A DNA stretch of 64,000 bases from Chromobotia macracanthus (Eukaryota > Chordata > Actinopteri > Cypriniformes > Botiidae). Under the pieces are notes generated by a model. That model did not search any database. It saw nothing but the letters and a program-made list of their open reading frames with translations, and had not been told where the DNA came from. The stretch covers positions 3,128,001 to 3,192,000 of the forward strand of contig JAZGTH010000008.1 in NCBI GenBank assembly GCA_036877525.1, in the 5' to 3' direction. Each line of letters starts with the position of its first letter. The first letter of the stretch is position 1. Positions 26,481 to 38,863 of the stretch are shown piece after piece. The translations under genes were made by a program, and so were the position numbers.

Positions 26481-29400
26481 CTGGCATTCGTCCTTGCCTG
26501 TACAGGTATATACTTGTCCTTAAATGCACTCAATTGCCTTATGTTGTACATGCTGAGAAACAGCCTGCGACATTTTTAAATCGCATTACTCACAGGACTC
26601 ACAAAAAAGGGCAAAGCTAAAGTGCAGGGTAATAATTCATTTGAACCGATGACATAAATCTGAATGCAGACACAGTATATCACATACGGAAAGTACGTGA
26701 GAGAGACCTACTTTCTATACCTTCATTTGCATATCAGTTTCTACAAGCAGTACCTGCAAGCAGTACCTTATATACTTTTACTTAACTGAAGAAACTTCAG
26801 TGTGTAACTCAACCAATAAGCTGCTCTGCGAAAAACTGGAGTGATGTCTTAAATCAACTGTTTAATGAGCAGAGGTGAGTTATTACTTTTTAAAGAAATC
26901 TAAATAAGATTTTTCCATAACGGGTAATAAAACGGGTGTAAAATCCCACTGACATCCATTAAAGGAGGAGTCTGAGTCTTTTCTAATAACTTGTATGTCA
27001 TAAAGACCTGAGGGTAGGTTCTTTTGAGGTGGGCTAGTAAGAAATTACCCAGAATTTCTTAGCAGCTACATAAAGTGGAAAACACATATCACACCCTGGC
27101 AAGTACCCATAACACCCAAGCATTGTGGTAATAAGTTTTGCACATGCAAGTATCACACATTTGTTTCCAGAAATGTAAAAATGTTTGTAACCACACACGG
27201 TTTAGACTATGCTGGACTGGTGCCACATGTCCATGTGAAAGAAACAAGCTGTGGTGTGTATGTCCAGGAGGGCATGGCAAAAAGAAACAACCTATTCTCT
27301 CTGATTCATTATATCTCCCAGCTAGAGCTCATTTTCCACATGGCCCTGGTGTCAAATGCCTTCAAACCATTCACCAAACTCTGGTTTTATCTCTCTTGCC
27401 TCCCCCTCATGTAATCTATTGAGGAAAGAATAAACTCTATATGAATCAGATACATTTTCACAGAACCATGCAAAGACCTAATGAAATTAAGAGGGGCAGT
27501 GGGGGGGCCACACGATACAGCAGCTCGGTCTCTCCATTAGTGCTCTTGGGTGGTGATCCAGAGGTCCTCACGTGTGGTCACAAACACATAGCATCACAGT
27601 ATACTGCTGAGTATGCTCTGGAATGTTCTTCAAGTGCTATCACCCTGAGCACCCATAATTCCTTGAGGAGATTTCTCTACATGCACAGAGCCTGCTGTGA
27701 ATAATGGATATTTGCAAATTCACACTCGCATGAGTGTTGTTTCTTCCAAAACAAGATAGTGACTTCAGGAAGGCAGAAGGAAAGTGTGCTTCATCAGACA
27801 ATGTATAAATATACAGTAACACACTAAATACAACAGCACTATTTCTACTACTGTACTTTTAAGATGTCTATATGTAAATTACTTTTATTGTAACTGGCTA
27901 ACCTCATCAGGATACACTATTAGGGCTGAATGCTGAATACAGTAGGTGTTGATATAAAAATGTCATAAACATTTTTCTGAACGACCTGCTTTTGCAGCTA
28001 AGTTTACATAAATGGTCTCAGTGGACTGTGAAGAGAGCTCTGCATTGTGGCCATTAGAGTACGACCACAGTCATTAAACCCTTATTTCAAAGGAAAAACC
28101 TGAGTTACAGAAAGAAATTAAGTGCATGTAAACTCACACACAAAAACTCACACAGACCGTCCCCGTGAGCCTCATTGTGTGGTGAATATCACAGAAACAC
28201 TTATGAAAAATGGCCCCTTATACTCGGGCTTTAAATAAACTTTATTCAATTCCAGCTAATCCATTTGCTTGTTTTATAGTAGATGAGAATAATGCACATC
28301 CCCCCTTACCAAACACACAAACACACACACAGAGCTGCTCGGGGACAAACAGGCCTGTCCGTTCAGTATTCATTGAGGGACGCCACACCTCTCCCTCAAA
28401 CACTCATGAGAGCCACACACTCTCATTAAAGTCGACTTCTTAATCCTCAGCTAAAGAGGCAGTTCTGATCAATTCTCAGACCGTTTTCCCTCTCACTATT
28501 TTTAGCCCTTTTCCACCAGCCTTTTCCTTCCTCTACGAGTTATTAAACTGTTCCACAGCTAATAGTGTTTAAAGATATAACTAGCCCATGCTAAATATGC
28601 CACACATCTTCCTTTTATCCCGTCTGATATCCTCAGAAATGCAGGTGCATGCTTTATATGTGCACCTCAGGCCTAGGCAAATCAAAAGCTCTCGTCTGAG
28701 GAGACTTTCCCAGACCTGGATCCGATCAAAGGGCACTCCAGCTTGGAGCAATGTGGGCAGCAAGAGCTTCTGATTGCCAGCTGATTGGCCTGTTCATGGA
28801 TTATTCTCCAACCAGAGGTGAAAAAAAGAGAGCGTGCTTACCTGTCAGCTTCACCTTCATTTCATATTCAGCCTAGTATTACTGCAAAGGATACCGGTAA
28901 CCCTGAAAGATCTAAGACGGTCGCACACATCTGAAGTCAGTGGGATTGTTAAAACTGGACGGCCACAGGTTTAAAGTAGAACAATGGACCACAGGGCTAT
29001 GCTTTGACTTCAATTACAAACATATACATATAAAAGATGTCCATGACAATATAGAAAAACAAACAAATCTGCAATAAATAAGAGAAAACATCCACTGTCG
29101 TACTAGGGTGTTTAACCATAACAAGGTTTTATATGTCCAAGGGGTTGACTCATATCCAAACAGATTATAATTGAAATAAAATTGAATTTAAAAGTAAAAT
29201 GTACAATTGTACAGTCAGCCGGTCATTACTGCAAAAAAAAAACTCCAATAGGGTGATCTGATGAAGAGGACAAGCAGAATCCTGAGCAGTTTTTACATGG
29301 GTGCTGCCCAATTAAAGAAATGTGACATATTGCCTAAACCACATGTATGAAAGCTACCAGTATGTAAATAATGGATTTTCATGGGATTGTATTTAATGTC

Positions 29401-29761
29401 AACTGACTCAAATATTCCACAGTGGCATGTAACAGATATATTCCGATGGCTGTGATTTTGTTGCTTCATTTTGCCTTTCACTAAAAATCGAGAAATCACC
29501 TAATGCAAGTCGCATCTATTGTGTTAAACTGTGTACAACAAAATTTTAAATGGAAAAAAACTACATAAAACACAGGATGTAGATGACATATGTAGAACCT
29601 AAAAACATGCTGATTTGTTTAACTATTTCACAAACTATTTCGATTTCACAAAAAAACTCTCAGATAGCTTCATTGACATGATGTCCGTACCAGCCTGAAG
29701 TCATGCATAGGCCACAAGAGATGAGCCTCAGCTTTGTAAATACAGCATAAAATCTCCATTA

Positions 29762-29775
29762 TCTCTCTCTCTCTC
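29762..29775 (+). repeat. (TC)n microsatellite, short
   Basis: Seven TC units followed by GTCTGTCTG. Confidence 0.85.
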
Positions 29776-29866
29776 GTTCTGTCTGTCTGCTGAATACTAA
29801 CACAGCCCTGGGTCTGTTTTCCTAGTAAAGACGGAAACAGCAACATATTGTTGTGTTCTAGCAGTC

Positions 29867-29868
<2 letters not shown>

Positions 29869-29904
<36 letters not shown>

Positions 29905-29918
29905 GTGCGCGTGTGTGG
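29869..29918 (+). repeat. (GT)n microsatellite with CG interruptions
   Basis: About 25 GT-type dinucleotides; the last third contains GCGTGTGTGCGCGTG. Alternating purine-pyrimidine DNA of this length can adopt the Z form. Longest GT tract in the window. Confidence 0.95.
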
Positions 29919-30215
29919 TGAAGATGAGGGGGGATCTTGATATTTACATTCCGGCTATATCAGCCACTCTGTACTTCCAAACACACAGAGCTGGCCTTTA
30001 AAACCCAGACGTGGATTCACAGCAAGAAAGCAAAGAAGAAATAAAAGATAATGGTGGAGAAGATGGATAAAAGAGGGTCGATTAAACATCCTGAACAAAC
30101 AAATTAGCCTCTAAACAGTTAAACGAATCAATGGACTGAATAACCCACATGTTGGCTCTGTTACATCAAAATCTATAGCAAATCGAACCTTGGGCAACAA
30201 ATAGCTTCGAGCGAT

Positions 30216-30252
30216 TAATAAAATTAAATAAAAAATAAAAAAATAAAAATTT
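30216..30252 (+). repeat. A-rich low-complexity tract
   Basis: Runs of AAATAAAAAATAAAAAAAT without G or C. Confidence 0.85.
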
Positions 30253-31179
30253 AAGCTGACTATAGAGTCACAAATTTGTGATTAATCTTATATTTGCAGT
30301 TTGTATAGAAACAATGAGTTACCCCTTGAAATTGTTGGAAATAACTTGACGACACAGTTTATATCCTGTGTTGACATGACTTTGATGAAACCAAGAAGTT
30401 TGTCATAAGTTAACCTTTAAAGATGACCTTAATGATCTAAAATGACCTCATAAATGAGCAAATGCTGCCCGCAGATTGACCTGCATAGTTCATCTGAATC
30501 TGCTGCTCACCTCTACCACACACGCACACACAGAGCACCCCGGGACTTAGCTGAGATGAAATGTGCCTCTGGGTCAGGGTTGTACAATGGGAGGATAACT
30601 CAAACGCCACCATGTCATAATCCATTACAAGACTGTTATTGGCTGCGCAGTAAATTGCACAACAACAGCAGGTCCAGCTGGTGATATGTGGCAGCGTTTG
30701 CAGAGGCCTGTGATGGACTCTACAGTAACTCTACAGTAAATGCTATCAGCTCATTCTATTAAAGAAGATCTCATAATGGATCTTAAGTTGCTTGCCATGG
30801 CAACCTTAAACAGATCAGCACATTCAAACTACTGATAAAATCCAGTTATTATAACTACTAGTGTTATATAATCCAGTTAACCAATATTAAACCATCTTCC
30901 CTTTCCAGCTATTCTCTCACCTAATATCTTCTATCTTAGCTAGAATTAAAAAAATGCATCACTGAATTTATGGTTTCAAAGCACCGTTCCTGCCAAAATA
31001 CACTGTTGCTGCAGTTTTTGTTACTACTATAAAATCATATTAATTTAATATGGAATCTGCTTCAAACATTGTAAGATCATCTCTGAATCCTACCGTCATT
31101 TCATTTCTCTTTTGAAGTAACAATCACTGCAGTAACCATAAAAACTAGTTACCATGGTATTTTTATAAGGAAGAGAAAC

Positions 31180-31402
31180 TTGCCTGTAGAGAAAAACGTT
31201 GACAGAAAACTAGCAAAAGTTAGCATAGATAACAAAGCATGAAAGAACTAGCAATGGGAGTGCGAAGCAGCAACTCCAAAATTAAAAATATATACATTCC
31301 AAAGGTCTTGTTTTTTGTTCACAGGAACAAGAGACAGAAAGAGAGGGAGAATGAGAGAAACTTTGACAAAAAAGTTCAAGTTAGCATAGATAGCACAGTG
31401 AA
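31180..31402 (+). repeat. Decayed minisatellite, left part (split by the LINE)
   Basis: About 165-bp units can be aligned by eye. Each has a segment like AAATTAAAAATAT, then TTGTTTTT or TTTCTTTTTCAG, an A/G-rich run, and an end like AAAGTTAGCATAGATAACA. Unit ends fall near 31235 and 31400. Further diverged copies continue to the right of the LINE at 32241-32490, so the LINE landed inside the array. Confidence 0.55.
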
Positions 31403-32240
31403 CATTTACATTTACATTTATTCATTTAGCAGACGCTTTTATCCAAAGCGACTTACAAGTGCGGAATACAACAAGTGAGTCAACCTGAAGAGGCAACTAG
31501 ACACAATAAGTGCTCACACTACAAGTTTCAGACATTGCTCAGAGTATCATAAGGGAGAGATTTAAAGGAAAGAGGGATAGGAAATGAAGGGAAATATTTT
31601 TTTTTTTAAGATGAGGTTAAGTGCTCACGAAAGAGATGTGTTTTCAGCTGTCTTTTGAATATTGCCAGGGATTCTGCATTACGGATGAAGGCAGGAAGAT
31701 CATTCCACCAGCATGGAGTAGTGAACAAAAATGATCTGGAGAGTGATTTTGTGCCTCTCTGTGATGGTACCACAAGCCTTCGTTCCTTCTGTGAGCGCAG
31801 GCTTCTGGTAGGAGCGTAGACTCGTAAGAATGAGTGAAAGTAGGAGGGTGCTGACCCAGTGATAGATCTGTAAGCAAGCGTCAAGGCCTTGAACTTGATG
31901 CGAGCAGTGAGCGGTAGCCAATGCAGAGAGATGAGGAGAGGGGTGACATGGGCTCTTTTGGGCTTGTTGAAGACGAGACGTGCTGCAGCATTCTGAATCA
32001 TTTGTAGAGGCTTGACTGTGCATGATGGCAGTCCAGCCAGAAGAGCATTGCAGTAATCAAGCCTAGAAATGACCAGGGCCTGGACGAGAAGTTGTGTTGC
32101 ATATTCTGTTAGAAAAGGCCTGATTTTCCTGATGTTATGTAATGCAAATCTGCATGACCGAGCCGTCTTAGCAATGTGTTTTTTGAAGGTCAGTTGGTCA
32201 TCCAAGATGAAGATGATTTCTTCAAGATGAAGAAAACATA
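31403..32240 (-). mobile_element. 5'-truncated L2-clade non-LTR retrotransposon
   Basis: The element reads on the minus strand. It holds the C-terminal part of a LINE ORF2 and about 200 bp of 3' UTR. It ends in a conserved stem-loop with a GGATA loop and then short TGTAAA-type repeats at 31403-31420. This is the 3' tail of the eel UnaL2 and zebrafish L2 families, whose reverse transcriptase recognises the hairpin. The left flank ends near CACAGTGAA (31393-31401) and the right flank starts CACAGTTGAA (32241-32250), which looks like an imperfect target-site duplication. Only about 0.84 kb of an element normally several kb long is left: the usual 5' truncation. The 5' edge is uncertain by about 25 bp because CTTCATCTTG occurs twice there. 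Confidence 0.9.
31434..31450 (-). other. LINE 3' stem-loop (GGATA loop)
   Basis: On the minus strand a perfect 6-bp stem, CGCTTT/AAAGCG, encloses a five-base GGATA loop. This is the conserved hairpin that L2/UnaL2-type reverse transcriptases use to prime on their own RNA, and that SINEs copy to borrow the enzyme. Confidence 0.85.
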
Positions 32241-32259
32241 CACAGTTGAATGAGAGCAA
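31606..32259 (-). pseudogene. LINE ORF2 C-terminal remnant (reverse transcriptase, beyond the catalytic core)
   Basis: An uninterrupted 217-codon frame. Residues from about 18 on match the C-terminal part of fish L2-type ORF2: LDDQLTFKKHI, then SRLDYCNALLAG, IQNAAARLV, LHWLP, RIKFKALTLAYR, GSAPSY, RRLVVPSQRGTKSLSRSF, WWNDLP, and FKRQLKTHLF before the stop. The first 17 residues come from flanking DNA read through the truncation point, so the methionine is not a real start. The endonuclease and the catalytic YADD motif are missing, so it cannot move itself. The lack of stops or frameshifts suggests a fairly young insertion. Confidence 0.9.
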
Positions 32260-32490
32260 TAAAATCAGAAATTAAAAATATTTCTGGAATCGTGTTTCTT
32301 TTTCAGATGATAAAGATGCAGAATTAAAAAGAGAAAGAGACGTTCACTGAAAATAAGCCAAAAGTTAACATGCATAACATAGCGTGGCACAACGACCACA
32401 GTTGACTGGGAGCAAGAAACTTGAAAATGAAGGAAAAGGAAGATGCTGTTTCTTGTTGAAGAGAAAAGACTGAATAAAAAACATAGCAAG
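32241..32490 (+). repeat. Decayed minisatellite, right part
   Basis: Two more units follow the LINE, with ends near 32390 (CCAAAAGTTAACATGCATAAC) and 32480 (AACATAGCAAGAAAGAGG). They repeat the same order of motifs as the left part: an AAATTAAAAATAT segment, a T-rich stretch, an A/G-rich run, and an AGTTA(A/G)CAT-like end. Divergence is high and the last unit is shortened. Confidence 0.5.
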
Positions 32491-33316
32491 AAAGAGGGAT
32501 GCAAGTGTTTCTCATTAGCATGCTCAGTCAGGTACAGCTCTGGTCTGGCTAGCTCAGAGCAGATCCAGCTGTAGTGGGGTCTGCCAGTTCCTTCGGCCCA
32601 CAGACCTGGCCATAATTACACACTTTAAAAAGAGGAAAGAAAACAAGGACATTATGAATTCCTCCCTCAGCCTCTATATATCTCATCAATGCGCTTGTCG
32701 TCGTCTAATTAGCGGTCTAACTGATGAAAAATACCCCTGTCAAAATAACTCAAATAATGACAAAAGTTAATGCAGCTCCCCATTTACTGTGGCAGAGTCT
32801 CGAAGTACAAAAGCTGTCAGAGATGGAAGTTCATTGATGTCACAAAAAAGGGAAGAAGAAAGAAAACAATGGATTAGGTTTTAGGGCGGGTGTCTATTTA
32901 GAATTAGTTTGCTTGTCACCAGCTCTCTAAAGTGAATTTAGAGATTTAGAGACACTGGAAATCTGTTGCAAGTCGACAAAAAATTTTTGTACTCAATAAC
33001 AACTAAATTCCAAACAAAATAACTTAATATACAATATTAATATCCAAAATGAATAAACACTTAAAGTATTAAAGGAGCATATAGCTTATTTTTTACATAG
33101 CTACATGATGACAAGATAAACATAATAATGGTGTGTGAAGTAATGTAAGTTTGTTTATATTTCACAGGCTATATTACAGTAATAAAGCATGGTGAGTACA
33201 ATTTGGCTGGCCATGTGGCCAAGTCATGTTTTTGGTAACTATTATGACTGGAATGTCTGTCAAGAGTTGTAGTCAATGCTTAAAGGACTAATATGTTTAC
33301 AAAAAAGCAAGTTACT

Positions 33317-33340
33317 ACCCCCACCCCCACCCCCACCCCA
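33317..33340 (-). repeat. (CCCCA)n tract; G-quadruplex candidate on the minus strand
   Basis: Four C-runs of 4-5 bases separated by single A residues. The minus strand, which is the ptprg sense strand, therefore has four G-runs with one-base T loops, which meets the usual G-quadruplex pattern. It would be present in the ptprg pre-mRNA intron 2. Confidence 0.8.
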
Positions 33341-34139
33341 TAGAAAGTACTTTGTCTGACTGACTAGGTGTAAAGCGCAAACATGAGGGTCGACCTGCTG
33401 TGCTCTGCAGAACATCTGGAGCAGGTCAACATCTGTGTCAAGGTTGCTAACATCACTAAACAAAAGCTGCCAGCCCCCAGCATTGAGCTAACAGAGAATG
33501 ATGTAAGGAGCAAGATGGTAATAATGATGATAAAGACCTGCAGAGAGGAGAAAAATTGAAGACTCACAAGAGGCTTGTGTCAGTTTACGTCAATCAACAG
33601 GGTTGTGGCTACCTTTGGGCATGGCTATATGTGGATATATGTATATGAGGATGGCCTGTAATGTACCCTGTATGGAATAGGTAAAATAAAATTCTTCATT
33701 TGATTATTGGTTACTAATAAATTATCATTGTAATATATTATAACTGATAAATGATAATTTATTTAATTCTTTAATATTTACATTATTATTGATGACCATC
33801 AAACCAAAGTTTGACAGTTACTGCAAGCACCGATCATTATAAAGAGATATTTACTGTGTTTGGTTGGAATAGAAAGATCTCTGTTCTATGTTCCTCAGTT
33901 TTCTGACTCAGTTTAGATATGTAAGCATTGTGAAAGCATTTACCAACTGATAGCATTTAACAATCAGACAGAGAACTGTAGAGGCAACATATCAAATTCC
34001 ATCTTCGTTTTCTAAAGAGCTCCGCAGTGGCTGCGAGCTGTTCATTCAACGGTTGCATCTGGGGATGAAATTAACCTACGTCGGTTGTCATGAAAAGAAA
34101 AGCACACTACATTCTTCGTCCTTTAAATTAAAACTTATT

Positions 34140-34620
34140 AATGGCAGTACTTCTGAGAACACAAAGGATTCAGAATTAATATCCACTGAATAGGCCGAGG
34201 TTAGTGTGCAATTATTGCCATTGAGGTCTTGTGTTATGGAGGTGATAAGTTTCTGTCAAGAGCTTCTTGAGGAAAATGCATTTCGGGGTGTGGAACTGAA
34301 GAGAAGATGCCTGGCAGTTCCTGGAAGATGATATTGATCTTGTTTCAAGGCTTTTGATACTGTGCTTAGCTGGAAAGTAGCATCTCTTGGTACATTAATC
34401 ATTCAGAGATGCTTGTTTACTTACGGTCCAAATCTAGCACGTTTCTGCGAGAGGCATTTCACATTAGAGGCTTTAAAGATAATGGTGCCTCATTGTCAAA
34501 ATATGGCTGCCTCCGTACTTGAAATCGCTATGCATAATGCATCTTGAGTCAACGCCTGCATGGTTTTTGGACTGGATTCTAATGTTGCTCAAAGCTGTGC
34601 TATTTACGCATCAGATAAAT
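34140..34620. promoter_or_regulatory. Candidate conserved non-coding element
   Basis: Repeat-free stretch with CAATTATTGCCATTG, ACATTAATCATTCAG and an octamer-like double TATGCATAATGCAT. Base composition is even, without the A-runs of the flanks. A 61-codon frame within it is not convincing as a gene. Confidence 0.25.
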
Positions 34621-36117
34621 TAGATTCTGCCAGTTTGTGGGTACATTTAACAACATATTATTTGGCTAATATTGATGTTAGGATTATTGCACAATTCCTC
34701 ACTGTGACAGTGTGTAGCAAAATCATATAATCTATGAAAGTAAATAACATTTTATAGACAGTGACTTTTACTATGTTTTTGATACAGATGCCAGACAACC
34801 AACAAAATTAGTCCCTCTTCTACGGTAAAAACACTGTTTTAAGTCTGAATTTCCAATTTGGAAAAATATAATATACTGCTATTTGAAGTGAGGCCTTTGC
34901 AAGCCAAATGCTTTTTAAGTAGTGCTTTTTTTAAGTAGTCCAGTTAACGTACATGCATGTTCTATTGTAAACTCATACTGAAATACATGACTAGCTAACA
35001 CTAATAACCAATGCAAATGTAAACTAGTACCATATAAGTGTAATCTGCCCAGTCTAAATTTGCCCCAATGGGCCGTAAGTGTTCTCAGAAGCCCTGACAA
35101 GTCTTAAGACATGTTGTTAGGGGCTTTGTTTGAGCAAGCGTAATTTCCAGGGCTCTTCGGGGAGCAATAAATAAAAGATAATGGAGCTTGATGCAGAAAT
35201 GGTAACTGGGCAAACCGAGAATGATGGGTAACCGGAGGGTATGAGAAGCTTTGACTGGGCGTGAACAAACTAAAGCCGCTCAGAAAGGCGAGGCACTTTC
35301 AGAATGAGGATTGTCTGCCAAGTTCATTAAATCTGCCTGGAGGACATGGCCACCATCATCTGTGTGCATCAACAACATCTTGCACACAAGAGGTGATACA
35401 GTAGGTGTTCAGGAACTAGCAAAAATTCAGGCCAGTACAGTACAGTACGGTACATGCATGATAACATAAATACAAACCCCCAGCAAACACATGCAGAGAT
35501 ACTGGGGTATGTGTAAACATGCAATTTAGAACATCCTGCCACGCACTCAAATATTTACAGCTTAAGATACTACAGAAAGCGTGACGTGCTTATAAAGCCT
35601 AAAGGTGAATTTCTTTCTGGCAAGAACACATGCTGACTCTTAAATCTGTATCTTCAATCATACTGTATTGTGTTTATACATTGGCCTTAGCAAAAAAGGG
35701 AGATGTGCAGATAGTCTCAAAAGCATTGGTACTTAAATGACAAGCTGCAGTACAAAAGTATAAGTAACAATATATCATACATAAATATTGACCAAAAGTA
35801 CCCATGTGCTGTCTGACTGATAGGTGGCTGCTCTCGAATGTCTGTGCGCAATATTTGTGGTGTGCATGGAAACAGTCAAATCCACTTCTTGTGCATCAAA
35901 ATGGTTAGGTAAGGTAATAATGTAAACACTGTCAGCTTGTCGTAAGTGAATGTAATATGGATGAGAAAAAAATCTGATTTATTTTAAAATATGGAATTGG
36001 TGCCTTAGGCTTTGTGGTGTAAGAGGCATATGGCTTTCTGTATATCCATTTATCTATATATTCGGCTAATAATAATCAAACACTTTCAATAGTCAGTTCA
36101 ATAATAAAACAAAATTT

Positions 36118-36450
36118 GGGTTAGTTTGTAACCAGAAGGTCACCAATTTGATTCAGGAACCCCCCCCAACACCCTATTCCCAGTAATGTCCACTGCTCCA
36201 GGTATGTGTTCATGGTTTGCAGTGCTGTGTGTTTACTACTACAATGTGTATGCACTAACTAGTTGGGTAAAATGCAGAGGACAAATTCCGAGTAAGGGTC
36301 ACCATACTTGGTCAGCAAGTCACTGAAGTCACTTTTTTCACTTTTTCAAACTTACAAGGAGCAACAAGCAAATAGATTGTCAACAAGTCAAGAATGATAA
36401 AATGCCTATTTTGTAAGTTGTCTGCTAAATAAATCAATGTAAATGTAAAC
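36118..36450 (+). mobile_element. HE1/V-SINE-like element
   Basis: It has three parts in the order expected for V-SINEs. A truncated tRNA-like head contains TTTGTAACCAGAAGGTCACC and a B-box-like TTTGATTC. The central conserved domain at 36264-36310 contains AATGCAGAGGACAAATTC and GGGTCACCATACTTGG, which I recognise from fish V-SINEs. The LINE-type tail at 36408-36450 has TGTAAGT, GTCTGCTAAAT and TGTAAATG repeats. The A box is lost and the hairpin is missing from the tail, so this is a degraded copy. The name rests on recall. Confidence 0.8.
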
Positions 36451-37848
36451 AATAATATTGACGAGAAAACCACTCACTGCTCCTAATTTATTTTTGTAAT
36501 TTATTATAGTGACTGTTTACTTTAATAATTTCTTGAAAAAACTTAAAGGACTCTTTCCTTAATTTATGTATTTATTCTATTGTTTGTACTTGTCCTGTAA
36601 TTTATTGTTTATTTAATTGAGAATCACTCAAATGTTACATTCGAGTTACTGTATAAATTTTACGTTACATTTATTATTTTAGTCAATATTTATTTTAATA
36701 TTTATTTTAAGGCTTTATATTTTAATTGAATTACTATAATGAGGTGATATACCGAACGATTCATCAAATTAATTGCAATTAATAATGTCAATATTTGCTA
36801 AAAAAAGCTTAAGAAGCAAATATATGATACAGATAAATTATACATTATTTTCAGTACGTTTATGTTCAAAGACATGGAAAGGATCCATCACTGGCCTACA
36901 GTGCAGCAATCCATTTTACAATAAAGTTGTTAATGGTGAAAATGTCTTATTACAGAATTTAAGTATGAAATGGTTTTTAATTATTTGTGTTATTTTCATC
37001 ACATCATTTTTCCAAGTACTCAATGGCAGTCCAAGTCTGAATGTCTGATTTTAATCAATGCAGGCGGTGTCGGTTCTTACAGGGTAATGACTTGTAATTG
37101 TGTATTTATGAATTATCCAAACCTGTTTTCTCATAATGCGGCATCATGTTCTTCTCTTTTCAGCAGGTGACTGATTAAAACTTAATAGCATGTACTAATT
37201 GCCTCTATTTGTGACAGGCTTGCTTGCATTGCCATCCATCTTTGACTAAAAATAGCACACTCTCCCTCTGCACAGGTATATCCCTGAGATGTCTTGCAAC
37301 GCTGCGGACAGCCATGTGTCAACTTTGGGAGCAGCCACAGACACCCCACGACCCACCCTGTCAAACCCCTGACCAGAGCAACTTTACTGCAGAGCAGGGG
37401 CTGATGTGCAAACCAAAAGCCTGCAGTTCTGTTGAAAGCTGCATAGTATTGTTCTTATTTCATTTTTAAACAGGATTGTGTCTGTTACTGTATTATATTA
37501 GATTTTGTATAAACTTAGAGAACCTGAAATTTTAAACCTGTTTGTGATGCTTGCACACTACAAGACAAAGTTACAAAATAGTACAAGCCAAACGTTTGGC
37601 CAAGGGACTGATAGAAACTGTAAGAGAGTAGGACATTTTTATGACATGACAAGCAGCATGGATTTGCAAATGGGGGTGCTGGGTATCATTTTACTGCAGT
37701 TTTACATAATGTAAACACCAACGATGGTTCTTGACTAAAGTCAATCAATTCTTTATACTGCTAATCTTACTGTCTGTAAGGTCACAGGGCAACTGGTCGA
37801 CTGGTAAAAATACATTGTCACTACAGTCCTAAAACACAGTGATACACA

Positions 37849-38014
37849 TACATTAACATTTATGCATTTGGCAGATGTTTTTATCCAAAGCATTCAACAT
37901 GCACATTTTATCAGTATATGTGTTTCCTGGGACTGGGAGCATTGCATTAGCAGCACAAAGGTCATGGGTCTAACAATTGAGCTACAGAAATACACAACTG
38001 AGCTACAGGAACAC
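37849..38014 (-). mobile_element. tRNA-derived SINE with LINE tail (copy 2)
   Basis: Read on the minus strand: GTTCCTGTAGCTCAG (tRNA A-box region), GCTGCTAATGCAATGCTC, CAGTCCCAGGAAACACATA, ACTGATAAAATGTGC, then the tail TTTGGATAAAAACATCTGCC and AAATGCATAAATG. The family is very common in cyprinids. Two oddities: the A-box segment CTGTAGCTCA occurs twice (about 22-bp unit), and the first half of the tail hairpin (GTAAGTCGC) is missing. Confidence 0.75.
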
Positions 38015-38863
38015 CATACACACCAAATGTGTGCACTGGATAACAATGACAAATGTCAGCCTTCAGGAAGCATTGGAATGCAACACTGTAATTATCACAT
38101 ATAGGAGAGATGCATAAAGAAAAACTGAAGCATCAAGATCCTTTAACTGAAAGTGTTTTTGATGTGATAATATATGCATATACACACAGAGGATGTGACT
38201 TCTAACACTACCCTCAGCACTCCCCTTCCAATAGGCTTTTAAGTAGAGTACATAAGCACACTTCAATTCCATACATAGCTGCTAATAAAATACACTTTAT
38301 GTAACTCTCGCTAGAGTACACCTATACTGATCTCATAGTTCATGAATTAATGCATCATATTCACAACACATGCATTGTTCTTTTGAAAGTCACTTCAGCA
38401 CCCCAGTGGCACATTCAAACGGAGACACAAAGATCACAGAAGTATGGGCACCCAAATGTTTGCTGTCGGTCACATCTGTGAAAGGGGCCGCACATCACAC
38501 TAGCAAACAACAAAAAGCCACTGCAGTGAAATGGGGAAGCATTTAAATAAACAAAATAAAGATCATTTGTTGCCACAGGCTTGGCTGCACAGTTAAAGAT
38601 TAATGATATTCTCCAAATATTGCTCAGAGGGACAACACAAGTCACTTTCTCAGCAGCAAAGCATTCATAAAAGTAAAAGCCAGGGGAGAGCCTAAGGCGA
38701 GGCCTCTGGGGGTGATGTGGACAACTCTGCATGAAAGACCAGCTGTCTATCAGAGGAAGGTTTTATGTGTATTAGTGGTGGCAGAACAAGATGGCTGTCA
38801 GAAGAGAAGAGTTTAAATGTTTCAGTTTTAGTGGGGGATTGTGTGTGTGTTTGAGGGTACTTT

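Larger units (their letters stand above)
26481..31179. other. Intron 2 DNA, microsatellites only
   Basis: Apart from the TC, GT and A-rich tracts listed, I see no repeats I can name and no exons. Frames in this stretch are short and in both strands. Confidence 0.55.
32491..36117. other. Intron 2 DNA
   Basis: It holds the C-rich tract at 33317-33340, AT-rich DNA at 33700-33790, the candidate element at 34140-34620 and a short GTACA repeat at 35434-35452. Nothing coding. Confidence 0.55.

Noticed and set aside
37140..37160. Pyrimidine tract with CAGCAG followed by GTGACT, possible tiny exon
   Set aside because: A 3-base exon with a poor donor is not credible; probably chance.
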